A model generated the notes under the pieces. The model ran no database searches. It was not told the DNA's origin and saw only the letters and a program-made list of their open reading frames with translations. A stretch of 64,000 nucleotides of DNA from Corylus avellana (taxonomy: Eukaryota; Streptophyta; Magnoliopsida; Fagales; Betulaceae): assembly GCF_901000735.1 (NCBI RefSeq), contig NC_081541.1, positions 41,075,021 through 41,139,020 of the forward strand. The letters run 5' to 3'. Below, one piece after another: positions 44,068-55,439 of this stretch. Within the stretch, counting starts at the first letter, position 1. Each line of letters starts with the position of its first letter. Both the position numbers and the translations under genes were made by a program.

Positions 44068-45082
44068 AACTGACTTACCAAAAGCTTTCCTCCGACAGCT
44101 TCAACTGGGCTCCTGTAATTCCTTAAGAGAAAACTGCCCTCCGAGGACTTTGAACTCTTCATGCGCTTCTAATCTGAGGGGGCGCTTGAGCTCCATCAAG
44201 AAATGATATGCCCAAAAAAAATAAAAGAAGCTTTATTTGTACTGGAAATATGTTGTTCGAGGACGGAAACCACTCGAGGTGCGATTTTATAAATAAAATG
44301 TGTGATTTTAAATTAAATTGGAAAAAATTGATTATTTGGTATTCAAATTTTTAAAAATTGCGGTTTCAAAACGTTAAAAATTTTCATTTTTTCAAATCGT
44401 GGATAATGATGTGTTTTTTTTAATGGTTAAAACTGCGATTGAAAAAACGAAACTGCAATTTTGCTAAATGCTTTAACTGTTTTTAAAATCATGTTTTCAA
44501 ATCGCACATTTTAAAATCATTATTTTTAATCGCATTTTTTGACTTTATAATCCCAAATAGACCCTAAATGAACCTCAAAAGACAGATGTTTATGCTATGG
44601 CCAATCTACTTTTGTACGTTATCATTTTGTAGTTGCAATTTCATCATTATACTGAAATTTGTGTTTTGTTTGTACCGAGGTAAAATGTTTTTAGTTGAAA
44701 AATATTTTCACCGTTGGTTAGTACTGAAAATTAGTAACCTCGAGCAACAACTGATGACCTCTAACGGTGGCCAAAATTTTTTGGCGACTTCCAATGAAAC
44801 CTGATGGCGGATTCCTATGACCTTTGACGGCTAATTCCAGCAAGAGGTGGCTCCAATAACAAATTCCGACAGGTAGATTTCCAACGATCTCAAGCAGTGG
44901 TGAAGAATGAACTATCAGAGAAAATGCGTACAAGAATGATGAGTTCAAACTTGAAAAATAATTTACAATTTTAAAAAAAGGAAACTCATTTTACAGATAT
45001 TAAAAATGATTTTTCTAGTCAACCAAAAATGTTTTCAGTTTGACTACAATTTATGGGCGTATCAAATACTAAAAAAATAAGA

Positions 45083-45113
<31 letters not shown>

Positions 45114-45400
45114 AAACAAACATTTTATGTCAAAACAAACGAAGAATATTACCTCAATTAGATAAAAGCTGCTTTCAATATAACCTTCCATGTTTGTCTG
45201 TTATTTTTTGGAATAATTACAAACCTCTTTTTCTCCAACCATGAGATGAGCAACCACTAAGTTAGGATTTTTTTTTTTTTTTTTTTGAAAGCATAGTATA
45301 TTTATAACTACACACTCTCACTTCTTCACAATCATTTCTCTACTCCATTAGATGACTTTTAAAACCATCATTAAATTTAAAATGAATCGTTATTGAATTT
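44068..45400 (-). other. Upstream region of mTERF copy 5
   Basis: Leader, then the AT-rich palindrome (44280-44560) and sequence colinear with the regions upstream of copies 2 and 4. It has the uninterrupted TTTATTTA site of the foldback element (near 44293). T-runs near 45084-45105 and 45270-45286. No gene. Confidence 0.6.
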
Positions 45401-46137
45401 TGTTGAGTATATATGTGTGAGTGTAAAATGATAGAAGTCCCGCATTGAAAAAATCTAAGAAGTGTGATTAGTTAATATAGTAGTGTTGGGCTCAAATTCA
45501 TAGGCTTAAGTTTTTTGAGTTGTGTAGTGTCTCAACTTGCTATGTTATGATCTCAGTAAAAAAACTCTATAAGGTATCAATCTTCCTAACAAGTAGTATT
45601 AGAGCCGATGGTAGTGTGCGCTAAGGTGGAGTGGCACATGCACACACAGAAGTTTCTTGGAGTATAGACAAAAAATGTGCAAAGTGCGAACATAGATTAT
45701 TGTCTTTGAAATGGAGGGCAAAGGTTCATGGCATAAGCTTGCAACGGTTCATGGAGTTAGAACAAATGTGCAAATTGTGAACATGAACAAGAGAACCTCG
45801 AGAAGAAGCAGCAACAAGGTTCATGGCACAAGGCACAACAAGAAGTCTACAAAGTAGGGACAAAGGTGCGTGGCACGGACAAAACCCACATAGCCAACAA
45901 GTAATCTTGGAGAGGGCCCATAAGATTGATAAAAAGGCTTCATTTTGAGGGGAAGTGTAACAATGTGATGATGGACTCATACATAAGGGGGAGATTATTG
46001 AGTATATATGTGTAAGTGTAAAATGATAGAAGTCCTACATTGAAAAGATCTAAGAAGTATGATCGGTTAATATAGTAGTGTTGAGCTCAAATCCATAGGC
46101 TTAAGCTTTTTAGCTATGCGGTGTCTCAACATGCTAT
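45401..46137 (+). mobile_element. TRIM-like small LTR element, third copy
   Basis: LTR 45401-45591 (191 bp, TGTTGAG...CCTAACA), primer-site variant TAGTATTAGAGCC (45594-45606), interior without coding, purine tract AAGGGGGAG (45985 on), second LTR from 45996 truncated at about 46137. The truncation joins it to 3' flank of mTERF copy 6, so it marks a rearrangement breakpoint. Confidence 0.8.
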
Positions 46138-46236
46138 GTTACAAGCTTTTCGGTTATGCGGTGTTTGGGTCATTTTTACTTTTTTGGGGGTGGTTGGGAA
46201 GGGAGAATTCAACAACGACATAAATCAAATTGCAAG
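46138..46236 (-). other. Breakpoint junction and 3' flank of mTERF copy 6
   Basis: 'GCGGTGT' occurs on both sides of the junction (near 46120 and 46158), suggesting repair at short homology. After it comes normal mTERF 3' flank with a deletion. Confidence 0.5.
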
Positions 46237-46923
46237 TCAAAATGTTACGAGTTTTCCATCCCACATACCTTCTGAGACTGAAATCCTATATCCAGAAGAC
46301 ATCTTACCCTCATATACATTCAACAATTGAGGAACATCATCCCGAAATCTGATCACAAACTTCTCCAAAAACTTCCTCTCAGTCGTATGCATAAGAGTCC
46401 CTACGGCCAAGTTATTCTTAACGAAGCCCTTTGCTTGCAAAATTTGAACACAACACCGAGGGATAATTCTCTTTTCCAAGCTTAATTTTATAACAGAAGG
46501 ATTTGTAGCAATATTTGCTGATGGCCAACCAATTTTGTTCACGAGGAAATCCATTGTCTTCGTGATATTCTCTTCTGAAGATAGCATACAACTTGAAAAC
46601 CTTTTAAGCGCTGCGAGGGCCATGTCCTTTGACCAACCCCACCTCTTATAAAGCTCAAATCTTGATTCCTGCTTTGGTTTACTCATCTTCAATAACATCT
46701 AGATTGCCTCGACAAACGCTGTTTTCAATGGGTCGAATCTCATTTCCATTACCTGGTGGACAGCCTCAACAAACCTAGTATGCTTAATAAAAGCTGAAGA
46801 GGGATAATTAGTTACCAGGAAAGAGATTGTAGATGGAGGAGGCGCTCCAAGTTGTCTCAAAAGAGCAATGTTAGGAGCCATAGTATTCGTTACATTACTT
46901 AGAAAAGCTCGTGGTGAGCGCTT
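46237..46923 (-). pseudogene. mTERF family protein, copy 6, 5'-truncated
   Basis: Starts abruptly at the codons for RSPRAFL (about residue 181 of the family) and runs to the end. Upstream is MITE sequence, not mTERF. Lesions and changes: CAG to TAG at family codon 253 (46701-46699), an extra in-frame Pro codon (APPPS), a deleted residue in IPRC-VQIL, and the normal stop changed so the frame runs 13 codons further to 46237. It retains the C-terminal mTERF motifs 4-8. Dead copy. Confidence 0.9.
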
Positions 46924-47049
46924 GAAAAAAAATAAAAAGTGAATAATGTGATATAAAAAGTGAAAAAAGTTAGAATGTTTTGATATTGATTTTTTTGGGA
47001 AATGGTGATAAACAGTAACAACGGAAAAAGGAAATGCTCTGCCAAACAA
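46924..47049 (-). mobile_element. MITE fragment replacing the 5' half of mTERF copy 6
   Basis: On the minus strand: GCTTTGTTTGGCAGAGC, then CATTTCCCAAAAAAATCAAT and ATCAAAACATT. This matches the left half of the complete MITE at 52943-53224. Only the left part is present. It is bounded by mTERF coding on one side and an H2A exon remnant on the other, so deletion or recombination through the MITE joined units F and G. Confidence 0.7.
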
Positions 47050-47671
47050 AGCTCCCTCTTTGGCAGCCTTGGAATGATCTTGTTCTTATTGTTGTCACGA
47101 GCTGCATTTCCAGCCAACTCCAGCACTTTCACACACATTTATGCACAATGACTTCATCATCAAGAACGAAAACTAGATGCTGAAATTGAAGCAGGAGAGA
47201 ACAGAAAAATATCAGAAGCAAAGAAACACACCATCTCACTTCGCAATCAAACACATACTAAAATCTCCAGATTAAATAGCCATTTTGATAAGTTTTCAGA
47301 AATTTATGAAAGGTCAAACCCACATGGAAAATATTAAAAGCTACAAAATTTCGACATGTTATCTAGGAAAAATTACCAAATGAAACAATGGGTTCGTCCA
47401 AGAAAAAATCAGCTACTATAAAAGGCAATATATCCATTTTCTGTCCTAAATTTGCAGGAAAGCAAACATACATCTAGAGCAATAAACACAAACATCAACT
47501 ACCAAATTATAACACAGCCATGATTTGAGCAAAACAACCCACATCTAATTAAGCAAAATCACAGATCTGAGAGCTAGAGCAAGTAAAAGCTAAAAATAAA
47601 GTTTAACCATAGACACAAAGAGTGTGCGGTATTACTTCAGCAGCTAGGTACTCTAGCATATCAGCAGAATA
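47050..47671 (-). pseudogene. Histone H2A remnant, unit G
   Basis: Exon piece 47671-47636 codes YSADMLEYLAAE, followed by donor-like GTAATACC. An intron of about 510 bp follows, then 47126 down codes VLELAGNAARDNNKNKIIP, and jumps by deletion to the tail region (AAGGCTGCCAAAGAG). It is cut off there by the MITE fragment. The core of the histone fold after IIP is missing. Non-functional. Confidence 0.8.
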
Positions 47672-49046
47672 CTGATAGGAAAGAAACAGAAAAAAAAAAA
47701 AAAAAATAGAAATAGAAACAATACCAAGTTCTAAAGCATGCAAAAACGAAATTGAAACAAATGAATACAGCATAAATGCAAGTCAATCAGAGAAGGGCAA
47801 AACAAACAGACATAAATTAATGGAATGGGTAAACCTTGACACCAGCGATATATCAGGCGGTGTTGTCCAGAAGCTATACATATTGATCTTTGTTCTTTTT
47901 ACATTGAAAGTTGAAACTGGTATCATCTTTTCGTAGAAAAGAGCAAAAGAGAGAGTGATATTTACAGTTCATAGATGCTCTCTCTACTGTTCGGAACTTC
48001 AAAATCGAGTATCCAAAACATTGAAAGAACAAACATTTATCAAATTTTACCCAACCTATTTGATTTAAATGGAAAAATCAAATGGAGAAAAAAGGAGTCC
48101 ATCGAAAACCAGATATTGGCCAACTTCAACATACATTTGGGCATGGTTTCATAGTAAAACGGGAGAAAGAAGGATTATCAACAAATAAAAAAGGATTATC
48201 AACAACACAGGTCTATCAGCCTAGTGTTTACCCAATCTGTTCTACATTATTTTGAACCAACACCCATTATTTTTGCTATTCAACAAGAGAATACACTTCC
48301 TAGCTTACAAGCCGATTCACAGTAATAACACCTGGTCCCCTAGCTGACCTAATCAATTGGTTTTTACATGTATTTTCGAGGTGTCTGATGTAAGTAAAGA
48401 TTCCATTTGGAGCAAGGAGGGAATGTTTTGTCATTTTCTGTCAATTTGTCAAGATAAATTCTAAATGCAGGGCAGAACACAGTGGATTGATAACAAAGAC
48501 TACATTAAGAAAAACACATTCTCAAAAAGAGTGTCAATGAACAGTGGGTCATGTCTGTCATGACTCATGAATTGCTCACAGTAGATTGATTATCGTAGTC
48601 TCTATATTCCATTAAAGAGATTCGAACAAGCATAGGAACCATCAAAAAACACAAAACCAATCACATTAAGCATATTGAGAAATACACATTCTCATGATAC
48701 AATCATCTTGGCAAAGCTAGGATGTTCCATAACACTGAACAATAGGCTGTGAGAAAAAACAAATGTCATAAAAATCAGTCATTGCCTGTATTTCAGGGGT
48801 GTTTGGGAAGGGGAATTCAAACACAAGTGGTGATATGTGAGTAAGGATTTTGTTTGGAATCTAAAACTATGTCATAGCATAATAATTGGTACTTTTGACT
48901 TGGACATCACATTGTCCATGTAAAAACAAATGCAATGCCCAATAACTTACTATTTAGCCGGACAATACCCAATAAATTGAAAACGCTATAACTGCCAACA
49001 ATGACACAAATCAAATTGGAAGTCAAAATGTTACAAGTTTTCCTTC
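47672..49046 (-). other. mTERF-H2A intergenic segment, unit G
   Basis: Colinear with unit H (58127-59524) and, inverted, with units A-C. A-run near 47691-47706. No gene. Confidence 0.65.
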
Positions 49047-50240
49047 TCAGAGTGAAATCCAATATCCAGAAGACATCTTACCCTGATATACATTCAACAA
49101 TTCAGGAACATCATCCCGAAATCTTTTCACAAACTTCTCCAAAAATATCCTCTCAGTCGGCAGCAAGAAAGTCCCCACGGCCAAGTTATTCTTAACCAAA
49201 CCCTTTGCTTGCAAAATTTGAACAACGTAACACCGAGGGATAATTCTCTTTTCCAAGCTTAAAGATATAACAGAAGGATGTTTAGCAATATTTGCTGATG
49301 GCCAACCAATTTTGTTCACAAGGAAATCCATTGTTTTCGTGATCTTCTCTTCTGAAGATAGCATACAATTTGGAAACCTTTTAAATGCTGCGAGGGACAT
49401 GTCCTTTGACCAACCCCACCTCTTATAAAGCTCCAATCTTGATTCCAGCTTTGGTTTACTCATCTTCAATAACACTCGGATTGCCAGGACAAACACCGTT
49501 TTCATGGGATCGAATCCCATTTCCTTCACCTGGTGGACAGCCTCAACAAACTTCGTATGCTTAATAAACGCTTCAGAGGGAAAATTAATAACCAGCAAAG
49601 AGATTGTAGATGGAGGCGCTCCAAGTTGTCTCAAAAGTGCAATGTTAGGAGCCATAGTATTCGTTTCATCACATAGAAAAGACCGCGGTGAGCGCTTGAA
49701 GGTTTTCAGGACTTTCTCGTCGACAAGAAGTACACTCTTGAGGAAATCATAGCAGGGGATAAGACGTTTCTTTAAGTTGCTTTTGAACAGCAATGGGTTT
49801 GACGAGAGGATAGTAATGAGTTCAGAGCTCGAAACCCCTATGGAACGCAAAAGCTCAATCTTGGGCAAAAGGGTCTTCTCAGGATCAGATAAAAGAATCA
49901 GGGGATGAATCCTAACGATTTTGGAGATCTGGGCATTGCTGAATCCATTCTCTTTGAAAAGATTCAGCACTGAGTCTGGTCTCTCTGGGCTCTGAAATAG
50001 TACCCTATGGCTCTGGGATGCTAAAATTGCAGATTTTGTGGACAACCCACAAGAGTTTACGAGGTAAGACACTGCAAAAGAAAGTTTTTCCTCTTCTTCT
50101 GGTTTTTGATTAGATTCAGATAAACTACCTACTGATGTAAACGATTTGGCAATAAAGAAACCATTTTTCTGAAGAAAACCCAAATGGGTCCTCCTGTGTT
50201 TGAGTGGTAGTAGCTGTCTTAAACAGAGAAAACCATACAT
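49047..50240 (-). CDS. mTERF family protein, copy 7 (intact)
   Basis: 397 codons with the SH insertion shared with copy 5. The middle (KTFKRSPRSFLCDETNTM) matches copies 1 and 3, while the ends match copies 5 and 8, another mosaic. Eight mTERF motifs present; the last residues are GYWISL instead of GCRISV. Start ATG 50240 follows GGTGAGTCAGTT. The presequence reads MYGFLCLRQLLPLKHRR. Probably functional and mitochondrial; target unknown. Confidence 0.9.
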   Translation of the reverse strand: MYGFLCLRQLLPLKHRRTHLGFLQKNGFFIAKSFTSVGSLSESNQKPEEEEKLSFAVSYLVNSCGLSTKSAILASQSHRVLFQSPERPDSVLNLFKENGFSNAQISKIVRIHPLILLSDPEKTLLPKIELLRSIGVSSSELITILSSNPLLFKSNLKKRLIPCYDFLKSVLLVDEKVLKTFKRSPRSFLCDETNTMAPNIALLRQLGAPPSTISLLVINFPSEAFIKHTKFVEAVHQVKEMGFDPMKTVFVLAIRVLLKMSKPKLESRLELYKRWGWSKDMSLAAFKRFPNCMLSSEEKITKTMDFLVNKIGWPSANIAKHPSVISLSLEKRIIPRCYVVQILQAKGLVKNNLAVGTFLLPTERIFLEKFVKRFRDDVPELLNVYQGKMSSGYWISL

Positions 50241-50559
50241 AACTGACTCACCAAAAGTTTTCCTCCGACAGCTTCAACTGGGCTCCTGTAATTCCTTCAG
50301 AGAAAACGGCCCTCTGAAGACTTCGAACTCTTCATGCGCTGCTAATCTGAGGGACCTAGCGAAGTTATAAAAAGAAAAGAAAAGCAAAGAAAAAAGCTTT
50401 ATTTGTACTGGAAATATGTTGCTCGAGGACGGAAACCAACACGAACGTACAGCTATTTATATAAAAAGAGGACAGAGGAGCGAATGAAATCGACACAAAT
50501 CATTGTTTTAGACTGGTAACTCAACTAAATGAGATGTTTATGTTGGCCCAGTCGATTTT
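50241..50559 (-). promoter_or_regulatory. Upstream region of mTERF copy 7
   Basis: Leader with GTGAGT and upstream ATG in the usual places, then 'GCTCGAGGACGGAAACC', also seen upstream of copies 3 and 5. No obvious TATA box could be fixed. Confidence 0.35.
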
Positions 50560-51072
50560 GGGTGCGTTTGGGAGTGCGTTTTTAAAAAAATAATCTGTGA
50601 TTTTAAACCAAATCGCAACTTTAAGGTGTTTGGGATTGCGATTTTAAAAACGCAAATTTTAAAATCGCAAAAAAATCTGCGATTTCCATAAGCTGATTAG
50701 AGGATGCTTATTTGAAAAAGTGCGAATTTAAAACAAAATCACGATTTCTATTAAAAAGATATTTGGCACAATAGTTACATTTTTTAGAACGAGAATAAAA
50801 AAAATACCAAGAATATCCACCTAAAATATATTAAAACCCTTCTTTTCTCTTTTTTTTTTTTTTTTTTCTTCATCCTCTCTGTCTTGTTCATCCTTATTGG
50901 TAATTTGGTCATGAAACCGCAATTATATGCTAATGTTATCCAAACACTCAATTGATAAAAAAAGTACTTTTTAGTATGTTTTACCAAACGTCTGTGCGAT
51001 TTTAAAAACGCAATTTTTAAAAACACAATTTTTAAAATCGCACTTATTAAAATCGCACTCCCAAACGGGCCC
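50560..51072. mobile_element. MITE with GGGTGCGTTTGGGAGTGCG ends
   Basis: Left end GGGTGCGTTTGGGAGTGCG and the reverse complement of the right end, GGGCCCGTTTGGGAGTGCG, match at 17 of 19 bases. Internal blocks of GATTTTAAAAACGC type are repeated in both orientations. It sits where other units have 'TCGACTTTTGTACATTATC'. No coding; the frame at 50784-51086 is a poly-purine artefact. No clear target duplication. Confidence 0.75.
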
Positions 51073-51699
51073 AAGTTGCAATTCATCAGTATACTGAAAT
51101 TAGGGTTCCGTTTGTATTGACATAAAATGTTACTCGTTGAAAAATGATTTTGGCATTTTGCTAGTACGAAAAATTAGTGACAACAAGTAACAACAGTGGC
51201 CAAAAACGACGGGTGATTCCTGGCAACTTCCAACGAAGTTCGATGGCGGATTCCTATGACAGTTGACGACAAATTCCGGTAGGGAGCGGCGGTGGGTGAC
51301 TTCTGAAAACGGATTCCGACGGGCAAAGATTTCAATCAACCTTCGTATGGGGTAGAGAATAGACTACGAGAGAAAGTTTGTGCGAAAAGGAAAAGTTTAA
51401 ACTTGAAAAATAATTTATAATTTAAAAAAAGGGAACACAATTTACATAAATTGACCGCAATTTACGGTTATATCAAACACTGAAAAAAATAAGGAAAAAA
51501 GTTTTTCAAAAACATTTTACATTGAAACGAGCGGAGCGGATGATGTTATCTCAATTAGGTCAAAGCAACTTTCAATATAATCTTTCATGTACGTTTGATA
51601 TTTTTTGCACAATCACATACCTTCTTTAGTTCAACCATGAGATGAGCTACACAAAGTCAGGCTGCTTCTTTTTTTTTTTTTTTTTTTTTTATAGAAGCG
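51073..51699 (-). other. Upstream block of unit G
   Basis: Colinear with 35020-35720 and 44590-45270. A T-run near 51668-51690. No gene. Confidence 0.55.
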
Positions 51700-52158
51700 A
51701 TTGGAAATAATTGAAAACCGGGCCCACCGGGGCGGTTACCAATTTTTACATTTTCAAACATCTAATTATAACTGGTAACTGGGTGTATATATATTAATAT
51801 ATTTCTTTTTTAAAAACGTAAATTGGTGTTGTTTTACTCTAGGAATATCTATTATTATTATTATTATTTTTTAGAACAACCATAACAAAGTCTAGCTTTT
51901 TGTGCCAAAAAAGCCTAATTGTTTTTAAAAAATGGTCAAAAATGTCTAAATTAAGCCCAATATCCAAAATTGGCCCAAAATGCCGAATTTTTTAAAGACC
52001 CGGTTACTAGTCTAGATAACCACCTACCAACTGGTAACTGGCGGTTATTATAGAAATGGGTAACGGGTGCCGGTTTTTTAATTTGACCAATTGATTACAC
52101 CTAGTTCCGATTAGTGGTTTTAGGCAATACCTGCTAACTGGAACCAGGTTTTCACCCC
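51700..52158. mobile_element. Truncated relative of the hAT-like element
   Basis: Shares CCGGTTA, TAACTGGGTG and 'GGTTTTAGGCAATACCTGCTAACTGGAACC' with the right half of 14064-14801, and ends GGTTTTCACCCCTA like a degraded terminal repeat. The left end is lost. Confidence 0.55.
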
Positions 52159-52505
52159 TACTCATTGCTCCACTCCTTTAGATGTCTTTTGAAACCACCA
52201 TTAAATTTGAAATGAATCTTTATTGCATTTTAATCTAATGATAGTTTTAAAAGCCACTTATAAAAGTGTGAAAATGAGTGTAAGAAAGTAGAAGTGTGTG
52301 TAGCATCTTTTTAGTAGCATTACATCAAAAAAAAACTGTATGTTGCATTTATAGTTCACAAGGGAACTACTAATTGGGTTGCTTTTGCCATAATCTGTAA
52401 GAGCACTCTCATGCCCTTAAATGCAAGTAAAACTTCCAAAAGGCCGTTTTGGTGCTCCTTAAATCAAAGGAACCAAAAATGCTATCCTAAAGTTGCCATT
52501 ATTTT
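52159..52505 (-). other. Upstream block split by the copia remnant
   Basis: Matches 36604-36840 (CTCCTTAAATCAAAGGAACC, AAACTTCCAAAA). The match resumes at 56379, on the other side of the copia remnant. TSD left copy ATTTT is 52501-52505. Confidence 0.6.
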
Positions 52506-52942
52506 TGTTAGAAGAATGTATTAGGGTTTGAGAGTAGTTTAGTCATTGTTATATTTCTTTAAACTTATATAATAATAGGTTTGAGGTTGACTACGTTAGA
52601 ATGTACGAGCCTCCTCTTTCTTTCCTCTTTCTTTCTAACCTTTTTTCATGTAAACCTCTCAACATGGCATCAAAGCCTAGGGTTTATATTTTTCTTTATA
52701 TTTTGTATTTATCTCCATTCAATTTTATTTTCCTTCTCCTTTTTCCCTTTTCTTTTTCTCTCTCGTCCCATTCGTGTTGCTACTGATCGAAGGAAATTGC
52801 ATTCTTGGGCTTCTTGTCCGCGGAAGGAGATGGCGCCGAGTTCACCATCGTCAATGTCTTAATTCATGTTGATGCCACTAATATTAAGATACTTCTCTTT
52901 ATTCTTGTCTGCCGAATTATTGAGCCATAATCTTCAAGTTTT

Positions 52943-53224
52943 AGGCCTTGTTTGGTAAAGGGGTTGGAGTTGGCTTAGACACTGTTCATCACCATTTCCC
53001 AAAAAAATCAACATCAAAACATTTTCACATTTTCACTTTTTATGTCACATCATTCACTTTTTATTATTATTCAAATAAAAAAATCACTACAAAACAAAAC
53101 TTTTTCACTTTTCCATACCACTTTTTTCACTTTTTTTATACAAAACATTCTTACTTTTTTTTTTTACATCAATCTACATCAATTACAGTGTCTAGGCCAA
53201 CCCATTTACCAAACACCACCTAAA
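52943..53224. mobile_element. MITE with TTTAGG..TTGTTTGGTAAA terminal repeats
   Basis: Left AGGCCTTGTTTGGTAAAGGG with GGCTTAGACACTGT inside; right end complementary (ACAGTGTCTAGGCC...TTTACCAAACACCACCT). About 280 bp. Interior of TTTTTCAC-type runs. It lies inside the copia remnant, so is younger. A left-half copy is fused to mTERF copy 6 (46924-47049). Frames within are AT-run artefacts. Confidence 0.8.
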
Positions 53225-53355
53225 GCGCACTTGCCTATATATTTGGGAACAACGTTGCCTCATCATTTCACACTCTAACCATCTCACTCGCCCTTTTTTC
53301 TTTCTTTGGTGCTTGTTTCTTCATTTTTCCTTCATATATATCCGTCTCCCCATTA

Positions 53356-53639
53356 TGTTAAAGTATTTGATTAAATGATTAAATTTACCTCTTCCTATAA
53401 GCTTAAACTTTTAGGAAAACTGGTAATTTAACATGGTATCAGAGCCAAAGGTCCTAAGATTGAACCTTGACTCCGTCAATTTTACTTTCCATTTCAATTA
53501 AATATTCCACGTGTTGGGTCTCACCTATTAAAAAGAGAGTTTGAGCTCACACGTGAGGGGGAGTGTTAAAGTATTGATTAAGTGATTAAATTTACCTCTT
53601 CCTATAAATTTAAGTTTTTGGGATAATGATAATTTAACA
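53356..53639 (+). mobile_element. 284-bp mini LTR element (SMART/TRIM type) with CATTA duplication
   Basis: LTR 53356-53433 (78 bp, TGTTAAAGTATT...AATTTAACA), perfect primer site TGGTATCAGAGCC (53434-53446), 130-bp interior without coding, purine tract GAGGGGGAG (53555-53563), LTR 53564-53639 (76 bp). CATTA stands at 53351-53355 and 53640-53644. All signals for reverse transcription and integration in under 300 bp. It must be mobilised by another element's proteins. Confidence 0.9.
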
Positions 53640-53644
53640 CATTA

Positions 53645-54740
53645 CACTCTTCTCTCTCTCTCTCTCTCTATCTCTCTCTCATAGTTGCTCATTTTGGACA
53701 TATCGACTTGAAGTAACTTTCACGACGAAAGCAGTGACTCACGACTATCATTGCCACCGTTTTCACTGTGGATTCAACTCGGTAATTTCGCCATATCTCA
53801 CTGTTTTTAACTCCATTACCCATTGATTATTCCTTTTACTTGGGATGCTTGAGCTTTTTCTCTTATTTCGTTATCGGTGTATAGCTGTGAAAATTTAGCA
53901 AAGGAATTCATGATGGGTGTAGGAGGTAGTTGTTATGATTTATTTTTGGGGGTTTAGATTGGTTTTTGGGTCATTGAGATATATTTTATAATTTACTCTA
54001 AAAAACGATATAGTATGGGGGACATTGTCAATTGGTTGATAGTTTAAAGGGGATCTGTTTCTTTTGGACTTGCCAAGCCAATGACGCGCCTATCCCCCAC
54101 CTTCTCCAGCCTCTCCGCCACCTGTCGCCGCCCTCCTTGTCTCAACACTACCACCACGTGCTAGTGCATGGCCTACTCGCGCCGAAGTGGGAGCTTCACT
54201 TTCATGCACGTGCTCCATATGAGCGGTTGTTGCTTCACCTCCACTGATGCTGCTGTCTACTGGTTTTGTGTTTTTTCTATATTTTAATTTGGTTTTTTGT
54301 AGTTTCTTTGTAACTTGTTTGAATAAGGATTGTCCAGACCATTGAGTTGTGAATATGAATAGTTTCCTAGCTTTCAGGTTAAGGATGATGAGTTTTGGTA
54401 TGAGGTTTTCTAGGAATATGAGCTACATATGCATTGAGTTAAGTCTGTCTAGATTAGATATGTACTTACAACTGAAGATTAGTCATGGGTTAGTGGATAT
54501 TGATGTCATAGATAGGTCTTGAATGTCAGATTATTATATATGTATCTATAACTTGTAACTTCGTAGTTTTGACTATGATTTTCTCAGAGCTTTTGCTTTG
54601 TGATGTAAGAGTTTTATGATCATGATCCTTCATCAATTAATGAGACTGGAATGATTTCCCCTTAAAAAAAAAAAAAAAAAAAAGAATATAGAAAATTTTC
54701 AAAGTGCATAAAACTCCAATTGTTTGCATTGTACATATTA
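53645..54740 (+). other. Interior of the copia remnant, no gene
   Basis: TC repeat at 53647-53680. A GC-rich patch at 54080-54240 (CCTCTCCGCCACCTGTCGCC...) has a 71-codon frame with gag-like wording (PSLSQHYHHVLVHGLLAPK) and may be gag remnant. The rest is non-coding and ends in an A-run near 54665-54683. Confidence 0.35.
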
Positions 54741-55430
54741 TTTTATTTTTCTGAAATAACACTCAGCAACAAACTAAGGGTTGTGATTTTTTTTTTTTTA
54801 ATGTTTTTTTTTTTTTTTTTTTCCTGGGCAAGGTTTGTTGTGATTAATTTGTTTGTCTTTGGAACTTTGACAATGGCAATAAAGACAAAATTCTTCATTT
54901 CACATTTGTGATTAATACCTTGAGCCTCATTTATGTGGATGCAAATATTGATGTTGAAATAACACTCTCCAACAAACTAAAGGTTGTTGTGTTTTTCGTT
55001 TGCTGGGCAAGGTTTGTTGTGATTAATTTTTTTTTTTTTTTTTTTTTTGGAACTTTGGCAATGGCAATAAAGACAAAAAATTCTTCATTTTAAAATTTTT
55101 ATTAATACCTTCAACCTCTTTTATGAGGATGCAAATATTGATGTTGAAACAACACTTTCCAACAAACTTAGGGTTGTTGTGTTTTTTGTTTCCTGGGCAA
55201 GGTTTGTTGTGATTAATTTGTTTGTTTTTGGAATTTTGGCAACAAAAATAAAAACAAAAAAATATGCATTTCACTTTTTCTCTTAATACCTTCAGCCTCA
55301 TTTATGAGGATGGAAATTGATACTGAAATAACACTCTCCAACAAACTAAGGGTTGTTCTTATTTATTTATTTATTTTTGGTAAGGTTTGTAGTGATTAAT
55401 TCATTTGGTTTTAGAACTTTGACTTATCCC
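54741..55430 (+). repeat. Four tandem copies of a 180-200 bp unit
   Basis: The phrase AACACTCTCCAACAAACTA recurs with AAACTA near 54771, 54973, 55163 and 55343, each with 'GGCAAGGTTTGTTGTGATTAATT' and 'TGGCAATGGCAATAAAGACAAA' after it. Spacing varies mostly by T-run length. Non-coding; inside the copia remnant. Confidence 0.85.
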
Positions 55431-55439
55431 AAAGAAAGT

